DNA of 64,000 nucleotides. It comes from JAGVSR01 sp963825555 (GTDB taxonomy: Bacteria; Pseudomonadota; Alphaproteobacteria; Rhizobiales; Hyphomicrobiaceae). The position numbers and the translations under genes are program-made. Shown here piece after piece: positions 26,533 through 34,383 of this stretch. The notes beneath the pieces are model-generated. The model did not search any database and had not been told where the DNA came from. It saw only the letters and a program-made list of their open reading frames with translations. The DNA lies in assembly GCA_963825555.1 (NCBI GenBank), contig CAWGTZ010000011.1, positions 1 through 64,000 of the forward strand. The letters are read 5' to 3'. Positions within the stretch are counted from its first letter, which is position 1; every line of letters starts with the position of its first letter.

Positions 26533-28953
26533 ATGAGCAACATCCTGCACGTAACGCCCCTTCAGAGCAGCGTGCTCGCCGAAGCAGCCAACAAGGCAGC
26601 CCGTGCGATCCCACCTGTCTGGCCATTAGCCTCGAGCGTGGCGGTCAATCCTTTCCTTGGCCAGACCGGGGACGATCTCGCCCATGTGGCCGCCCGCCTC
26701 GCGCGAGTGGCGGGCACCTCGGTGACCATGCCTCGGCAGTACTATCTGAACCGGATCGAAGCCGGTGACATCACGGACGAGGACTTGGCTGCCGCGCTCG
26801 CCGCCCAGCCGGTCGCCCTTCGGCCGGTCAATGTGGCCACACTGAAGGAAGCTGCCGCCGAGGTGGCCGACGCGCCGCGTGCTCTGCCGACCGTCGCCGA
26901 CCTTGCGGCAGAGGCGAGCGGAATTGATTGGCCCGGTCTTATCACCGAGCGCTTCGGCGCGTGGGCCGCGAGCATCTTCGATGAAGGCCAGGCGCTTTGG
27001 TCGGCACCGCGCGCAAAATCCACGTTCGCGGCGTGGCGGGCATTCACTACCCACGACCTGACAACGGAGATCATAGGGCTCAAAGGCTTTGCCTCCTATA
27101 TCGCCGATGCGCCGGAAACGCCCCATGAGGCCCTGGCACAGGCCGTCTCAAGGCTTGGGCTCGATCGCCCGGCCCTGGAGACCTATTTCCACGCGCTGTT
27201 GATGTCGCTCGGAGGATGGTCGCAGGTGGCTCGCTACCGCCTCTGGCAGGCGGAGCTTGCCGGATCGACCGATGCAACGATCACCGATTTTCTGGCGATA
27301 CGGCTCCTCTGGGAGGAGGCGCTGTTCGAGCGGTACGCGTCCTCCATCACCAGCAAATGGCAGGAGGTGCGCCAGGCCCACGCAACTCCTCTCTCGCCGA
27401 CATCTTCTCAAGTGGTGGATGCCGTTCTCCAGGAAGCCGCCGAACGGGCAGCCCAAAGAACCCTCGTCTCGGCCTTCTCCATTCCAGCGAATGAAGTGGC
27501 GACCTCGCGTCCCGCGCTGCAGGCTGCGTTCTGCATCGACGTGCGCTCTGAGGTTTTCCGCCGGGCCCTGGAGTCCGTGAACCCAGGTATCAGAACGCTG
27601 GGTTTTGCGGGTTTCTTCGGAATTGCAACGGTCCATCGCCGGTTCGCTTCCGACGTTCGGGAACTCCGGCTGCCCGTTCTCCTGAACCCCGGGGTGTCCA
27701 GCACTTCGGGAGGACCGTCTGAGGCGCGGGATGACAAGAAGGTGCGGATCAGTGCTCGTTCGACGAGGGCCTGGGGCCGGTTCAAGCTCGCTGCGGTGTC
27801 ATCCTTCGCCTTTGTTGAAGCAATGGGGCCGGTGTACGCCGCAAAGCTGCTGCGGGATGCTCTGGGTCTAAAGAGCAACGGCGCGCCCGACGACCCCGCA
27901 CCGCGGCTCGATCCCGCCCTCGACCTTGAAACGAGGACGACGGCGGCCGAGACCGTGCTGCGGGCGATGTCGATGACGGAAAACTTCGCACGACTTGTGC
28001 TGCTTGCAGGTCACGGCGCCAACGTCGTGAACAACCCACATGCCAGCGCGCTACACTGCGGCGCATGCGGCGGCTACTCCGGCGAGGCCAATGCTCGTTT
28101 GCTGGCCGCCTTGCTCAACGATCGGCAGGTGCGTAACGGGCTCGTGGATCGCGGCATCGCGATCCCGGAAGACACGTTGTTCGTCGGCGCGCTGCACGAC
28201 ACCACGACGGACAAAGTAACGCTTTACGATGGCGACGAACATTCGGCTGGCCACGCGGCGGATCTGAAGCAGGCCAAGGCATGGCTCCGGTCCGCCGGAA
28301 CGCTCGCCCGCACGGAGCGCATGCTGCGGCTTCCGAGAGCACATCGGGAAACGCAGGTCCGCAGCCGCGCGAGCGACTGGTCTGAAGTCCGACCGGAATG
28401 GGGTCTCGCTGGCTGCAAGGCGTTCATCGCAGCTCCTCGCAGCCGGACGAGCAGCAAGCGGCTTGAAGGGCGCGCGTTCCTGCACGACTACGACTGGAAG
28501 CAGGACAAGAGTTTCAAGGTTCTGGAACTCATCATGACGGCGCCCGTAGTCGTCGCGAGCTGGATCAGCCTTCAGTACTACGGCTCGACAGTCGCGCCAG
28601 ACGTCTTCGGCGGTGGCAACAAGCTCCTGCATAACGTCACCGGTGGCATGGGCGTCGTTGAGGGTAACGGCGGAGCCCTGCGCGCCGGCTTGCCCTGGCA
28701 GTCTGTCCACGACGGCGAGAAATTCGTCCACGAGCCACTGCGGCTTGCCGTCTGCATCGAGGCGCCTCGAGAAGCCATGTCAGAGATCCTAAAGCGCCAC
28801 GATGGCGTGCGGGCGCTGTTTGACAACCGCTGGCTCTATCTCTTTGCGCTCGACGAGCTGGGCCGCCTGACCTGGCGGTACACCGGCGATCTGCAATGGT
28901 CTCAGATCGACAATACGGACGGCGGGTCATCACGACTGAGGGCCACCGGTTGA
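26533..28953 (+). CDS. dabA: inorganic-carbon transport subunit DabA (DUF2309)
   Basis: An 806-residue cytosolic DUF2309 protein, the zinc, beta-carbonic-anhydrase-like subunit of the DAB complex that is thought to hydrate CO2 vectorially using energy coupled through DabB. Putative zinc ligands are visible with the known spacing: Cys334 and Asp336 in AAFCIDVRSE, and His494 in LAGHGANVVNNP with Cys509 in HCGACGG. These match the C/D pair and the H to C distance of 15 reported for Halothiobacillus DabA. The ATG follows AAGGAGAGACTGAG. It is co-transcribed with dabB. In a methylotroph or autotroph this would feed bicarbonate to carboxylases; none is in view. Confidence 0.96.
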   Translation: MSNILHVTPLQSSVLAEAANKAARAIPPVWPLASSVAVNPFLGQTGDDLAHVAARLARVAGTSVTMPRQYYLNRIEAGDITDEDLAAALAAQPVALRPVNVATLKEAAAEVADAPRALPTVADLAAEASGIDWPGLITERFGAWAASIFDEGQALWSAPRAKSTFAAWRAFTTHDLTTEIIGLKGFASYIADAPETPHEALAQAVSRLGLDRPALETYFHALLMSLGGWSQVARYRLWQAELAGSTDATITDFLAIRLLWEEALFERYASSITSKWQEVRQAHATPLSPTSSQVVDAVLQEAAERAAQRTLVSAFSIPANEVATSRPALQAAFCIDVRSEVFRRALESVNPGIRTLGFAGFFGIATVHRRFASDVRELRLPVLLNPGVSSTSGGPSEARDDKKVRISARSTRAWGRFKLAAVSSFAFVEAMGPVYAAKLLRDALGLKSNGAPDDPAPRLDPALDLETRTTAAETVLRAMSMTENFARLVLLAGHGANVVNNPHASALHCGACGGYSGEANARLLAALLNDRQVRNGLVDRGIAIPEDTLFVGALHDTTTDKVTLYDGDEHSAGHAADLKQAKAWLRSAGTLARTERMLRLPRAHRETQVRSRASDWSEVRPEWGLAGCKAFIAAPRSRTSSKRLEGRAFLHDYDWKQDKSFKVLELIMTAPVVVASWISLQYYGSTVAPDVFGGGNKLLHNVTGGMGVVEGNGGALRAGLPWQSVHDGEKFVHEPLRLAVCIEAPREAMSEILKRHDGVRALFDNRWLYLFALDELGRLTWRYTGDLQWSQIDNTDGGSSRLRATG

Positions 28954-29006
28954 GGCGAGAATAGAATCCACACCGGATCCGGTTATCAAAGGACTTACGC
29001 AATGAT

Positions 29007-29040
29007 CCGCGGCGCAGCGACCCTCTAGCCTGCGCCGCGG
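29007..29040 (+). other. GC-rich hairpin downstream of dabA
   Basis: A perfect 11-bp stem (29007-29017 with 29030-29040, sequence CCGCGGCGCAG) with a 12-base loop begins 54 bp after the dabA stop. No T-run follows on the plus strand (AGAAAACATC), so it is not a classic terminator. It could be a processing or mRNA-stabilising structure, or a leaky attenuator before the downstream small gene. Confidence 0.5.
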
Positions 29041-29159
29041 AGAAAACATCACATAACGAGAAGAAGACTTATCCGGAAGGCCATGCTTCCCGGCACCAGG
29101 ACATGCGTCTGTGAGCATGCCGAAACGGGAACACCAGCAAACATGCAGGAGGTTCGACC

Positions 29160-29474
29160 GTGAAACGACCATACAGGAACGCATGTGGTGAAATGCGGAT
29201 CGTGATTGGGACATCCGTCGCACGGCTGCTGGAGGTCCTCCAATTGCTGAACTCACATCAATGTAGCGAGTATCATGTCAGCCACGGGCTGCCAGATTTC
29301 CAAGGCACGTGCGATGAGATGATCGCATCGCGCAACATTGATCCATTGGTGGTCTGGATCACGGCCCGAATGAACGATGAGCACTCTCTATCCCTGCTCG
29401 AAACCATGCGCAGGGAACACAACGGCGATAGCCTCATCTTTCACACCTGCCCGACAGAACCCCGGGTACACTGA
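29160..29474 (+). CDS. small PII-like-fold protein downstream of dabBA
   Basis: A 104-residue product starting from GTG with an ideal AGGAGG seven to eight bases upstream, which decides the start. After a basic leader of about 11 residues (MKRPYRNACGE), the order of predicted elements is beta (MRIVIGTSV), alpha (ARLLEVLQLLNSH), beta (SEYHVSHGLP), a short loop, beta (DPLVVWITARM), alpha (NDEHSLSLLETMRRE) and beta (DSLIFHTCP). That is the ferredoxin-like topology of PII and PII-like signal proteins, with a shortened T-loop region. PII-like proteins (SbtB, CPII) accompany bicarbonate transporters elsewhere, so a regulatory role for DabAB is inferred. No PII signature sequence is present and the assignment is tentative. 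Confidence 0.55.
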   Translation: MKRPYRNACGEMRIVIGTSVARLLEVLQLLNSHQCSEYHVSHGLPDFQGTCDEMIASRNIDPLVVWITARMNDEHSLSLLETMRREHNGDSLIFHTCPTEPRVH

Positions 29475-29722
29475 CCCGGAGCAGCTGCATGGCCGCATAA
29501 ATGATAGATGCAGGATGGAGCCCGCATCCTGTTGAAGCCTCAAGTTGCCGATGGCGCCGAAGCCGCTGGCACCCGTTGACTGAACCCGATCGGCGCGCCG
29601 CGACCGGAGTTCGGACGTGTGGCGAGTGGCGAGTGGCGGCCAATGTCGCCACAATCTTCAGACAGTCCAGTAGAACAGCGGGATCGCTGCGGCGGTTGAA
29701 ATCCCGACTCTGGGAAAGAACA

Positions 29723-30769
29723 ATGAGCGTGATCAACAGGTCTCTTCCATCCGGCAAACCCACCCGGAGCCGCATGCAAGCCGCGATCTGTACGAGTTAC
29801 GGCCCCCCGGAGGCCGTCCACCTTGCCGAGGTGCCGATGCCTCGCATCTCCGATCGCGACGTTCTCGTGCGTATCACTGCCGCAACGGTCTCAACCGGCG
29901 ACTGGCGGATCCGTGCCTTCGCCATTCCCACAGGTTTCAAGTTGGCCTCCCGGCTTGCATTCGGCCTCCGCAAGCCGAGAAACGCCATTCTCGGAACCGA
30001 ATTCTCGGGCACCATTGTTGAGGTCGGTAACGCCGTCACACGCTTTCAACCGGGCGACGCCGTCATCGGCTACCCTGGGGCTAAGCTCGGCTGTCATGCA
30101 CAGTACCGCGCCATGCCTGCCGATGGAGCCCTGATCCTGAAGCCTGCCGTATTGAGCCATACTGAAGCAGCTGCCCTTTCATTCGGCGGGACGACTGCCC
30201 TCCACTTCCTACGGGACAAAGGTCACATCCGCGAAGGACATCAGGTGCTCGTCATCGGTGCTTCAGGCTCGGTCGGCTCGGCGGCTGTCCAGATCGCACG
30301 GTATTACGGGGCGGTCGTCACCGGCGTTTGCAGCGGCATCAATCGCGATCTCGTCAGCCGCCTCGGGGCCCACGATGTCATTGACTATGCCGTCGACGAC
30401 TACACCCGGCGCCGGCGGAAGTACGACTTGATCCTCGACACCATCGGTGTTGAAACCATTTCACGGGCGACGCGCGCACTGAGCCCGAACGGTCGCTTTC
30501 TGATGGTTGCGGCGGATCTTCCTCAGATGATGCTTGGATTGGCAACAAGACCACGCCGCCAAAAGGCGCTCTCCAGCCTCGCACCCGAGCGCGCAGAGGA
30601 TCTGCAATACCTGTCGGATCTCGCCACGATGGGCGCCTTTCGGCCGGTTATCGACCATGTTTTTCCATTTGATGAGATCGTCGAAGCGCATCGGCGCGTC
30701 GAGAGCCACCGCAAGCGCGGTAATGTCGTGGTTGCTATCGATCCCGGCTTGGACACCGCTGACGGCTGA
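29723..30769 (+). CDS. NAD(P)-dependent medium-chain alcohol dehydrogenase / quinone oxidoreductase-like
   Basis: A 348-residue MDR-superfamily oxidoreductase. The N-terminal GroES-like domain carries GTEFSGTIVEVGNAVTRFQPGDAVIG. The Rossmann domain has the cofactor motif VIGASGSVGSAAVQIARYYGA, and the C-terminus has VIDHVFPFDEIVEAHRRVES. No cysteine cluster for structural zinc and no catalytic Cys/His zinc pattern is visible, which places it with zeta-crystallin-like quinone or enone reductases. ATG 29723 is chosen because the upstream frame is Arg-rich non-coding sequence. It stands apart from dabA (248 bp after the small gene) and is followed convergently by the histidine kinase. Confidence 0.88.
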   Translation: MSVINRSLPSGKPTRSRMQAAICTSYGPPEAVHLAEVPMPRISDRDVLVRITAATVSTGDWRIRAFAIPTGFKLASRLAFGLRKPRNAILGTEFSGTIVEVGNAVTRFQPGDAVIGYPGAKLGCHAQYRAMPADGALILKPAVLSHTEAAALSFGGTTALHFLRDKGHIREGHQVLVIGASGSVGSAAVQIARYYGAVVTGVCSGINRDLVSRLGAHDVIDYAVDDYTRRRRKYDLILDTIGVETISRATRALSPNGRFLMVAADLPQMMLGLATRPRRQKALSSLAPERAEDLQYLSDLATMGAFRPVIDHVFPFDEIVEAHRRVESHRKRGNVVVAIDPGLDTADG

Positions 30770-30919
30770 CCACCGTCCCGTGTGAGCCCGCCCGCCGCGA
30801 TGCCCCCCAACGGCGGCCGACGTCGACATTGAGACCAAGGCGGCTTTTGCAGCAGCCCGCCGGCCCCAAAGAGCAGGCAAGCGAACTCACATCGGCAATG
30901 GCCAAGTCGCGGCCATCAT

Positions 30920-32281
30920 CTAGACGCGGGCGACAGCGGGCAGAACAAGTTGAACGCGGAGTCCGCCAAGCGGGCTTTCCTCCATGGTGATATCGCCGCC
31001 GTAGAGCCGGGCGAGGTCGCGGGCGATAGCGAGCCCCAATCCGGTTCCGGCCTCCTGGCTATCCCACCGTTCTCCGACATTGAACACGATGTCGCGCGCT
31101 TCGACAGGCAGTCCCGGACCGTCATCGTCGATGCAGATCGTCACGCGGCGCGCTGCGGGTGCGTGGTGGGCCGAAATGTCGATCCGGCTCTTGGCATGTT
31201 TGAAGGCGTTGTCGAGAAGGTTAGCCAGGATTTCGTTCAGGTCTTGGCGATCACAAGCTACGTGAAGAGCCGTTTGGGGCAGGTCGGAAACTGAGATCGA
31301 GCGGGGCTTGTGAAGGCGCTGCAAGGCACTCGTAACCTCCTCAATCGCGGTTGCAACCGATGCCGCATTGCCCATGGTCACGTGCGCTGCTGCGGCCCGG
31401 GCCCGTGTGATCTGGTAATCGATGTGAGACTGCATGCTCCGCAGCTGCGCCAGGATGGTAGCAGCCTGCCGCGCGTGTCCCTCTTGTTCGAGGTGGTGGG
31501 CTTCGTCAGTCAGAATGGCGAGGGGCGTTTTCAGGCCATGAGCAATGTTGCCGGCTTGTGTGCGGGCCCGTTGTACGAGATCGGCCGTCGAGCCAAGAAG
31601 CCCGTTGAGATCGTCAACAAGCGGCTGCACTTCGGAAGGGAACGATGCCTCCAGACGCCGCTTCTCTCCCATTCGAACCTCGCCCAGGGCTGCGCGGAGC
31701 TGGTCGAGCGGCCTCAGGGCAAATGCAATAAGGAGTGCAGCCGCGCCTATCAATGCTGTGCCAAAAGCTGCAAGCGCGCCCCCCATCGTCCAATTAAAGT
31801 CGTTGAGAACCTTGTCGAGGTGGCGTTCATCGGTACCGATGAGATAGCGGACCACGGGCCCACTAGGCGTTTCCCAATGCGCCTGCTCAGCGACAAGCAG
31901 CGGCCCCGTCGGGCCTTGAACGAGGTGCGTGTGAACACCGATATCATTGGGCTCATCAACCGGAGTTGTAAGCATTGGCCCTTCCATCGAGGGTGATCGG
32001 GCGACAACGGCCTTATTACGCTGGATTTCCCAATAGAAGCCCGAACTGGGTTCATCGTAGCGCGGATCGCTCAACTGACGGACGAGAACGGCATTGGGCT
32101 GATCGACCCGAGCCAGGCGCTGTAGCTCGGCCAAATGGACGAACAGTTCTTCTTTGAACTGGGCGGTCACGTGGTGGTGGAACACGGCAGAAAGCACCAG
32201 ACCAGCAGCGCACACGCCGGCCAATATCCAGAGGGCCGCCATGGCGATCAACCGGGTTTTGAGACTTCTGAACCAGGGCAT
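30920..32281 (-). CDS. two-component sensor histidine kinase (PhoQ-like)
   Basis: A 453-residue inner-membrane sensor. TM1 (about 11-34) and TM2 (about 165-190) enclose a periplasmic sensor of about 130 residues rich in Asp, Glu and His (EPSSGFYWEIQRN, NDIGVHTHLVQ). A HAMP linker follows, then the phospho-acceptor His248 in NIAHGLKTPLAIL, the N-box LANLLDNAFKHA and the G-boxes DDDGPGLP and GTGLGLAIARDLA. The gene starts three bases after the regulator stop, so they form an operon. Neighbouring metal-efflux genes and the shared operator suggest it senses metals or cation stress, which is an inference. It ends at TAG 30920-30922. Confidence 0.93.
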   Translation of the reverse strand: MPWFRSLKTRLIAMAALWILAGVCAAGLVLSAVFHHHVTAQFKEELFVHLAELQRLARVDQPNAVLVRQLSDPRYDEPSSGFYWEIQRNKAVVARSPSMEGPMLTTPVDEPNDIGVHTHLVQGPTGPLLVAEQAHWETPSGPVVRYLIGTDERHLDKVLNDFNWTMGGALAAFGTALIGAAALLIAFALRPLDQLRAALGEVRMGEKRRLEASFPSEVQPLVDDLNGLLGSTADLVQRARTQAGNIAHGLKTPLAILTDEAHHLEQEGHARQAATILAQLRSMQSHIDYQITRARAAAAHVTMGNAASVATAIEEVTSALQRLHKPRSISVSDLPQTALHVACDRQDLNEILANLLDNAFKHAKSRIDISAHHAPAARRVTICIDDDGPGLPVEARDIVFNVGERWDSQEAGTGLGLAIARDLARLYGGDITMEESPLGGLRVQLVLPAVARV

Positions 32282-32284
32282 AGG

Positions 32285-32956
32285 CTAGTCCATCCTGTAT
32301 CCGAGACCGCGAATGGTCTTGATGATGTCAGGCGACGTCTTGCGGCGAAGCCGGCTTACATAGACTTCGACTGTGTTCGACTCGCGATTCTCGTCTGTGG
32401 AATAAAGGTGCTCAGTAAGCTCTGCTTGGGAAACGATGCGGCCGATGCGATGCATGAAGTAGTTGAGCATGCGCAATTCCAGCGCTGTGAGTTCAATGGG
32501 ATCCCCATCATAGGTCGCTCGGCCGGATGCTGTATCCAGACACAACAGGCCATGGGTGATAACGGCTGATGCCATGCCGGAAGTACGCCGGATCAAGGCC
32601 TTGAGCCTCGCCACCACCTCAGGGACATGAAACGGCTTGGTGATGTAGTCGTCCGCGCCTGCATTGAGCCCGTCAACTTTCTCCGACCATGTGCCACGGG
32701 CGGTCAGGATCAGCACTGGAAAGTTCCGGCTCTCGCGGCGCCAGGTCTTCAGCACGTCGATGCCCTGCATCTGCGGAAGTCCGAGATCGAGAATAACGGC
32801 GTCGAAGGTGTCATCCATTCCCAGCGCCAGACCATCCGGACCGTTATGCGCCTGCTCGACAGAAAACCCCGCCGCGGCCAGCCCGTCTGCCAGCCGGCGT
32901 GCAATTTCTCTGTCGTCCTCTACCAGCAGAATACGGATGGGAGCCTCCCTGACCAT
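32285..32956 (-). CDS. OmpR/PhoP-family response regulator
   Basis: A 223-residue regulator. The receiver domain has the acidic pocket VEDD, the phospho-acceptor Asp57 in AVILDLGLPQ, the Thr in ILTAR and the Lys in ITKPF. The winged-helix effector domain ends in VEVYVSRLRRKTSPDIIKTIRGLGYRMD. The ATG at 32956 (MVREAPIRILL) is chosen because GGGGAAGA immediately precedes it; an upstream ATG at 33010 is in a repeat-rich control region. It is first gene of an operon with the kinase. Repeats of TTTCAGG with 11-bp spacing lie 25 bp upstream, matching the tandem-site binding mode of OmpR-type regulators and suggesting autoregulation. Confidence 0.94.
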   Translation of the reverse strand: MVREAPIRILLVEDDREIARRLADGLAAAGFSVEQAHNGPDGLALGMDDTFDAVILDLGLPQMQGIDVLKTWRRESRNFPVLILTARGTWSEKVDGLNAGADDYITKPFHVPEVVARLKALIRRTSGMASAVITHGLLCLDTASGRATYDGDPIELTALELRMLNYFMHRIGRIVSQAELTEHLYSTDENRESNTVEVYVSRLRRKTSPDIIKTIRGLGYRMD

Positions 32957-32980
32957 TCTTCCCCTGGATAACACCACGAA

Positions 32981-33042
32981 CCTGAAAGCCACCTGAAAAC
33001 GCAGGGTCAAGGGGTCGCACGCGAGTTCAGGCTGGTTTCAGG
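32981..33042. promoter_or_regulatory. divergent tandem TTTCAGG boxes, candidate response-regulator operator
   Basis: On the minus strand two TTTCAGG heptamers (32981-32987 and 32992-32998) are spaced TTTCAGG-N4-TTTCAGG, facing the response regulator. On the plus strand GTTCAGG (33025-33031) and TTTCAGG (33036-33042) have the same 11-bp period, facing the efflux operon. Both copies continue TTCG, so the control region is an extended inverted arrangement. PhoB/PhoP-class regulators bind such direct repeats. On the minus side TGTTAT lies at -10-like distance after the box. Confidence 0.65.
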
Positions 33043-33326
33043 TTCGCGTGGCCCACTCCCTCAAGCGGCGCGAAGCGGGATGCGAGCTCCGTAGCAGGAG
33101 CAATTCATCCGATCGAATAAGCGACGGCGCGTTGATTTGCCAGCGGCATGCCGGAAACACGCGAGCACAGGACAGGAATGATGATGCAGGCCCACATCCA
33201 AGATGGCGAGCGGTGGTCTATCGGGCCGACGGCACGTCGCCGGCCGGGAATGTCGACGACACCGCACGACGCCGCCGACAAAACACCTACGACCAGGCTG
33301 AATCTTTCTTCATGTGAGATCCAAAA

Positions 33327-34380
33327 ATGCTGAGACAAATTTACTGCGGCCTCATGATCAGCGCCTGCTTTGGTTCCGTTTCGCTCGCCCAAGCAAAAGA
33401 CGTGGTGATCTCCCCCTCCCAGGTCGAGCAATTGGAAATTGCGATGACGCGGGTGAAGCCTGCCGCATCTGAAGCTGTTGCCGTTCTGCCGGGAACAGTT
33501 GTTCCCGCCTCGAACGCACGCATTACGGCGGCAGCACCGTTTTCCGGGACCGTACAAAAGGTCGATGCGCTACCGGGCCAGGTGGTGCGAAAGGGAGATC
33601 CGCTGGTCGTTGTCATGAGCCGCGAGCTGGTGGAAGCCCAGGGCAATCTCGCGCAGCAGGAAGCCGAATTGTCCCGTGTGGCAGCCATTGCACGCTGGAA
33701 ACGGGACTTGGCCGACAAGAAAATCCTCAGCCCCGCGGTTGCCGAAGAGGCAGAAGCGCACGTGCAGAAATCAGAGGCCGGCATCGCCGCCCTGCGCCGG
33801 ACCTTCGCCATCGGCGGGATTAAAATCGGCGAAGGAGGCCGTTACACGATCGTTGCGCCGGAAGACGGCAAGGTCGTTATTGCGACCGTGCAGCCAGGAT
33901 CCCAGGTCGAGGAGATGACTGCCGCCGTCACTATTTCGACGAGCGACGAACTTTGGATCGAAGCCCAGCTTCCGGCCGATCTGGTTCAGCAGGTGAGACC
34001 CGGAGATCCCGGTTGAAATTGCCCCGGGCTTGCAGGCGACTGTTCTGTCGGTCGGCGGCACGCTGGATCCTGTGACACGCTCCGCAACCCTCCTCGCAGC
34101 CGTTCCTCCAGGCTCCCCGCTGATCGCCGGCCAGCTCGTCAGCGTCACTCTGAAGCGGGCGCCCGAGACTGGTAGCTACGAGGTTCCGGCCTCGGCGGTC
34201 GCGTGGATAAACGACGGACATGCCGTCTTCGTACGCAACAGCGCGGGATTCGCCCTGACACCGATTGTCCTGAAAGGAAAATCGCGAACATCGGCGACCA
34301 TCGCCGGCCAACTGGCACCAGATCAGGAAATCGCTGCCAGCGGCCTTCCACAGCTCGAAGCGCTTCTTCCTGGAGAATAG
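33327..34380 (+). pseudogene. heavy-metal RND periplasmic adaptor (CzcB/CusB-like) with a single-base frameshift
   Basis: The gene starts MLRQIYCGLMISACFGSVSLAQA, a signal peptide, and encodes a membrane fusion protein: lipoyl half GTVQKVDALPGQVVRKGDPL, alpha-hairpin ELVEAQGNLAQQEAELSRV and second half YTIVAPEDGKVVIATVQPG. The frame ends at TGA 34014-34016 after VRPGDPG, but removing one G at 34011-34012 continues naturally as DPVEIAPGLQATVLSVGG to the stop at 34380, giving about 350 residues. The distal part keeps the beta-barrel and membrane-proximal domain (SYEVPASAVAWINDGHAVFV). It is either a recent frameshift mutation or a sequence error. It precedes the pump gene by three bases. No metal-binding N-terminal His-rich stretch is seen. 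Confidence 0.8.
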
Positions 34381-34383
34381 AGT

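Noticed and set aside
29007..29040. Intrinsic terminator after dabA
   Set aside because: The stem is strong but no T-run follows on either strand in the right direction.
34008..34016. Programmed +1 frameshift at CCC GGT TGA in the metal-efflux adaptor
   Set aside because: There is no upstream Shine-Dalgarno-like stimulator and adaptor genes are not known to use one; mutation or sequence error is simpler.
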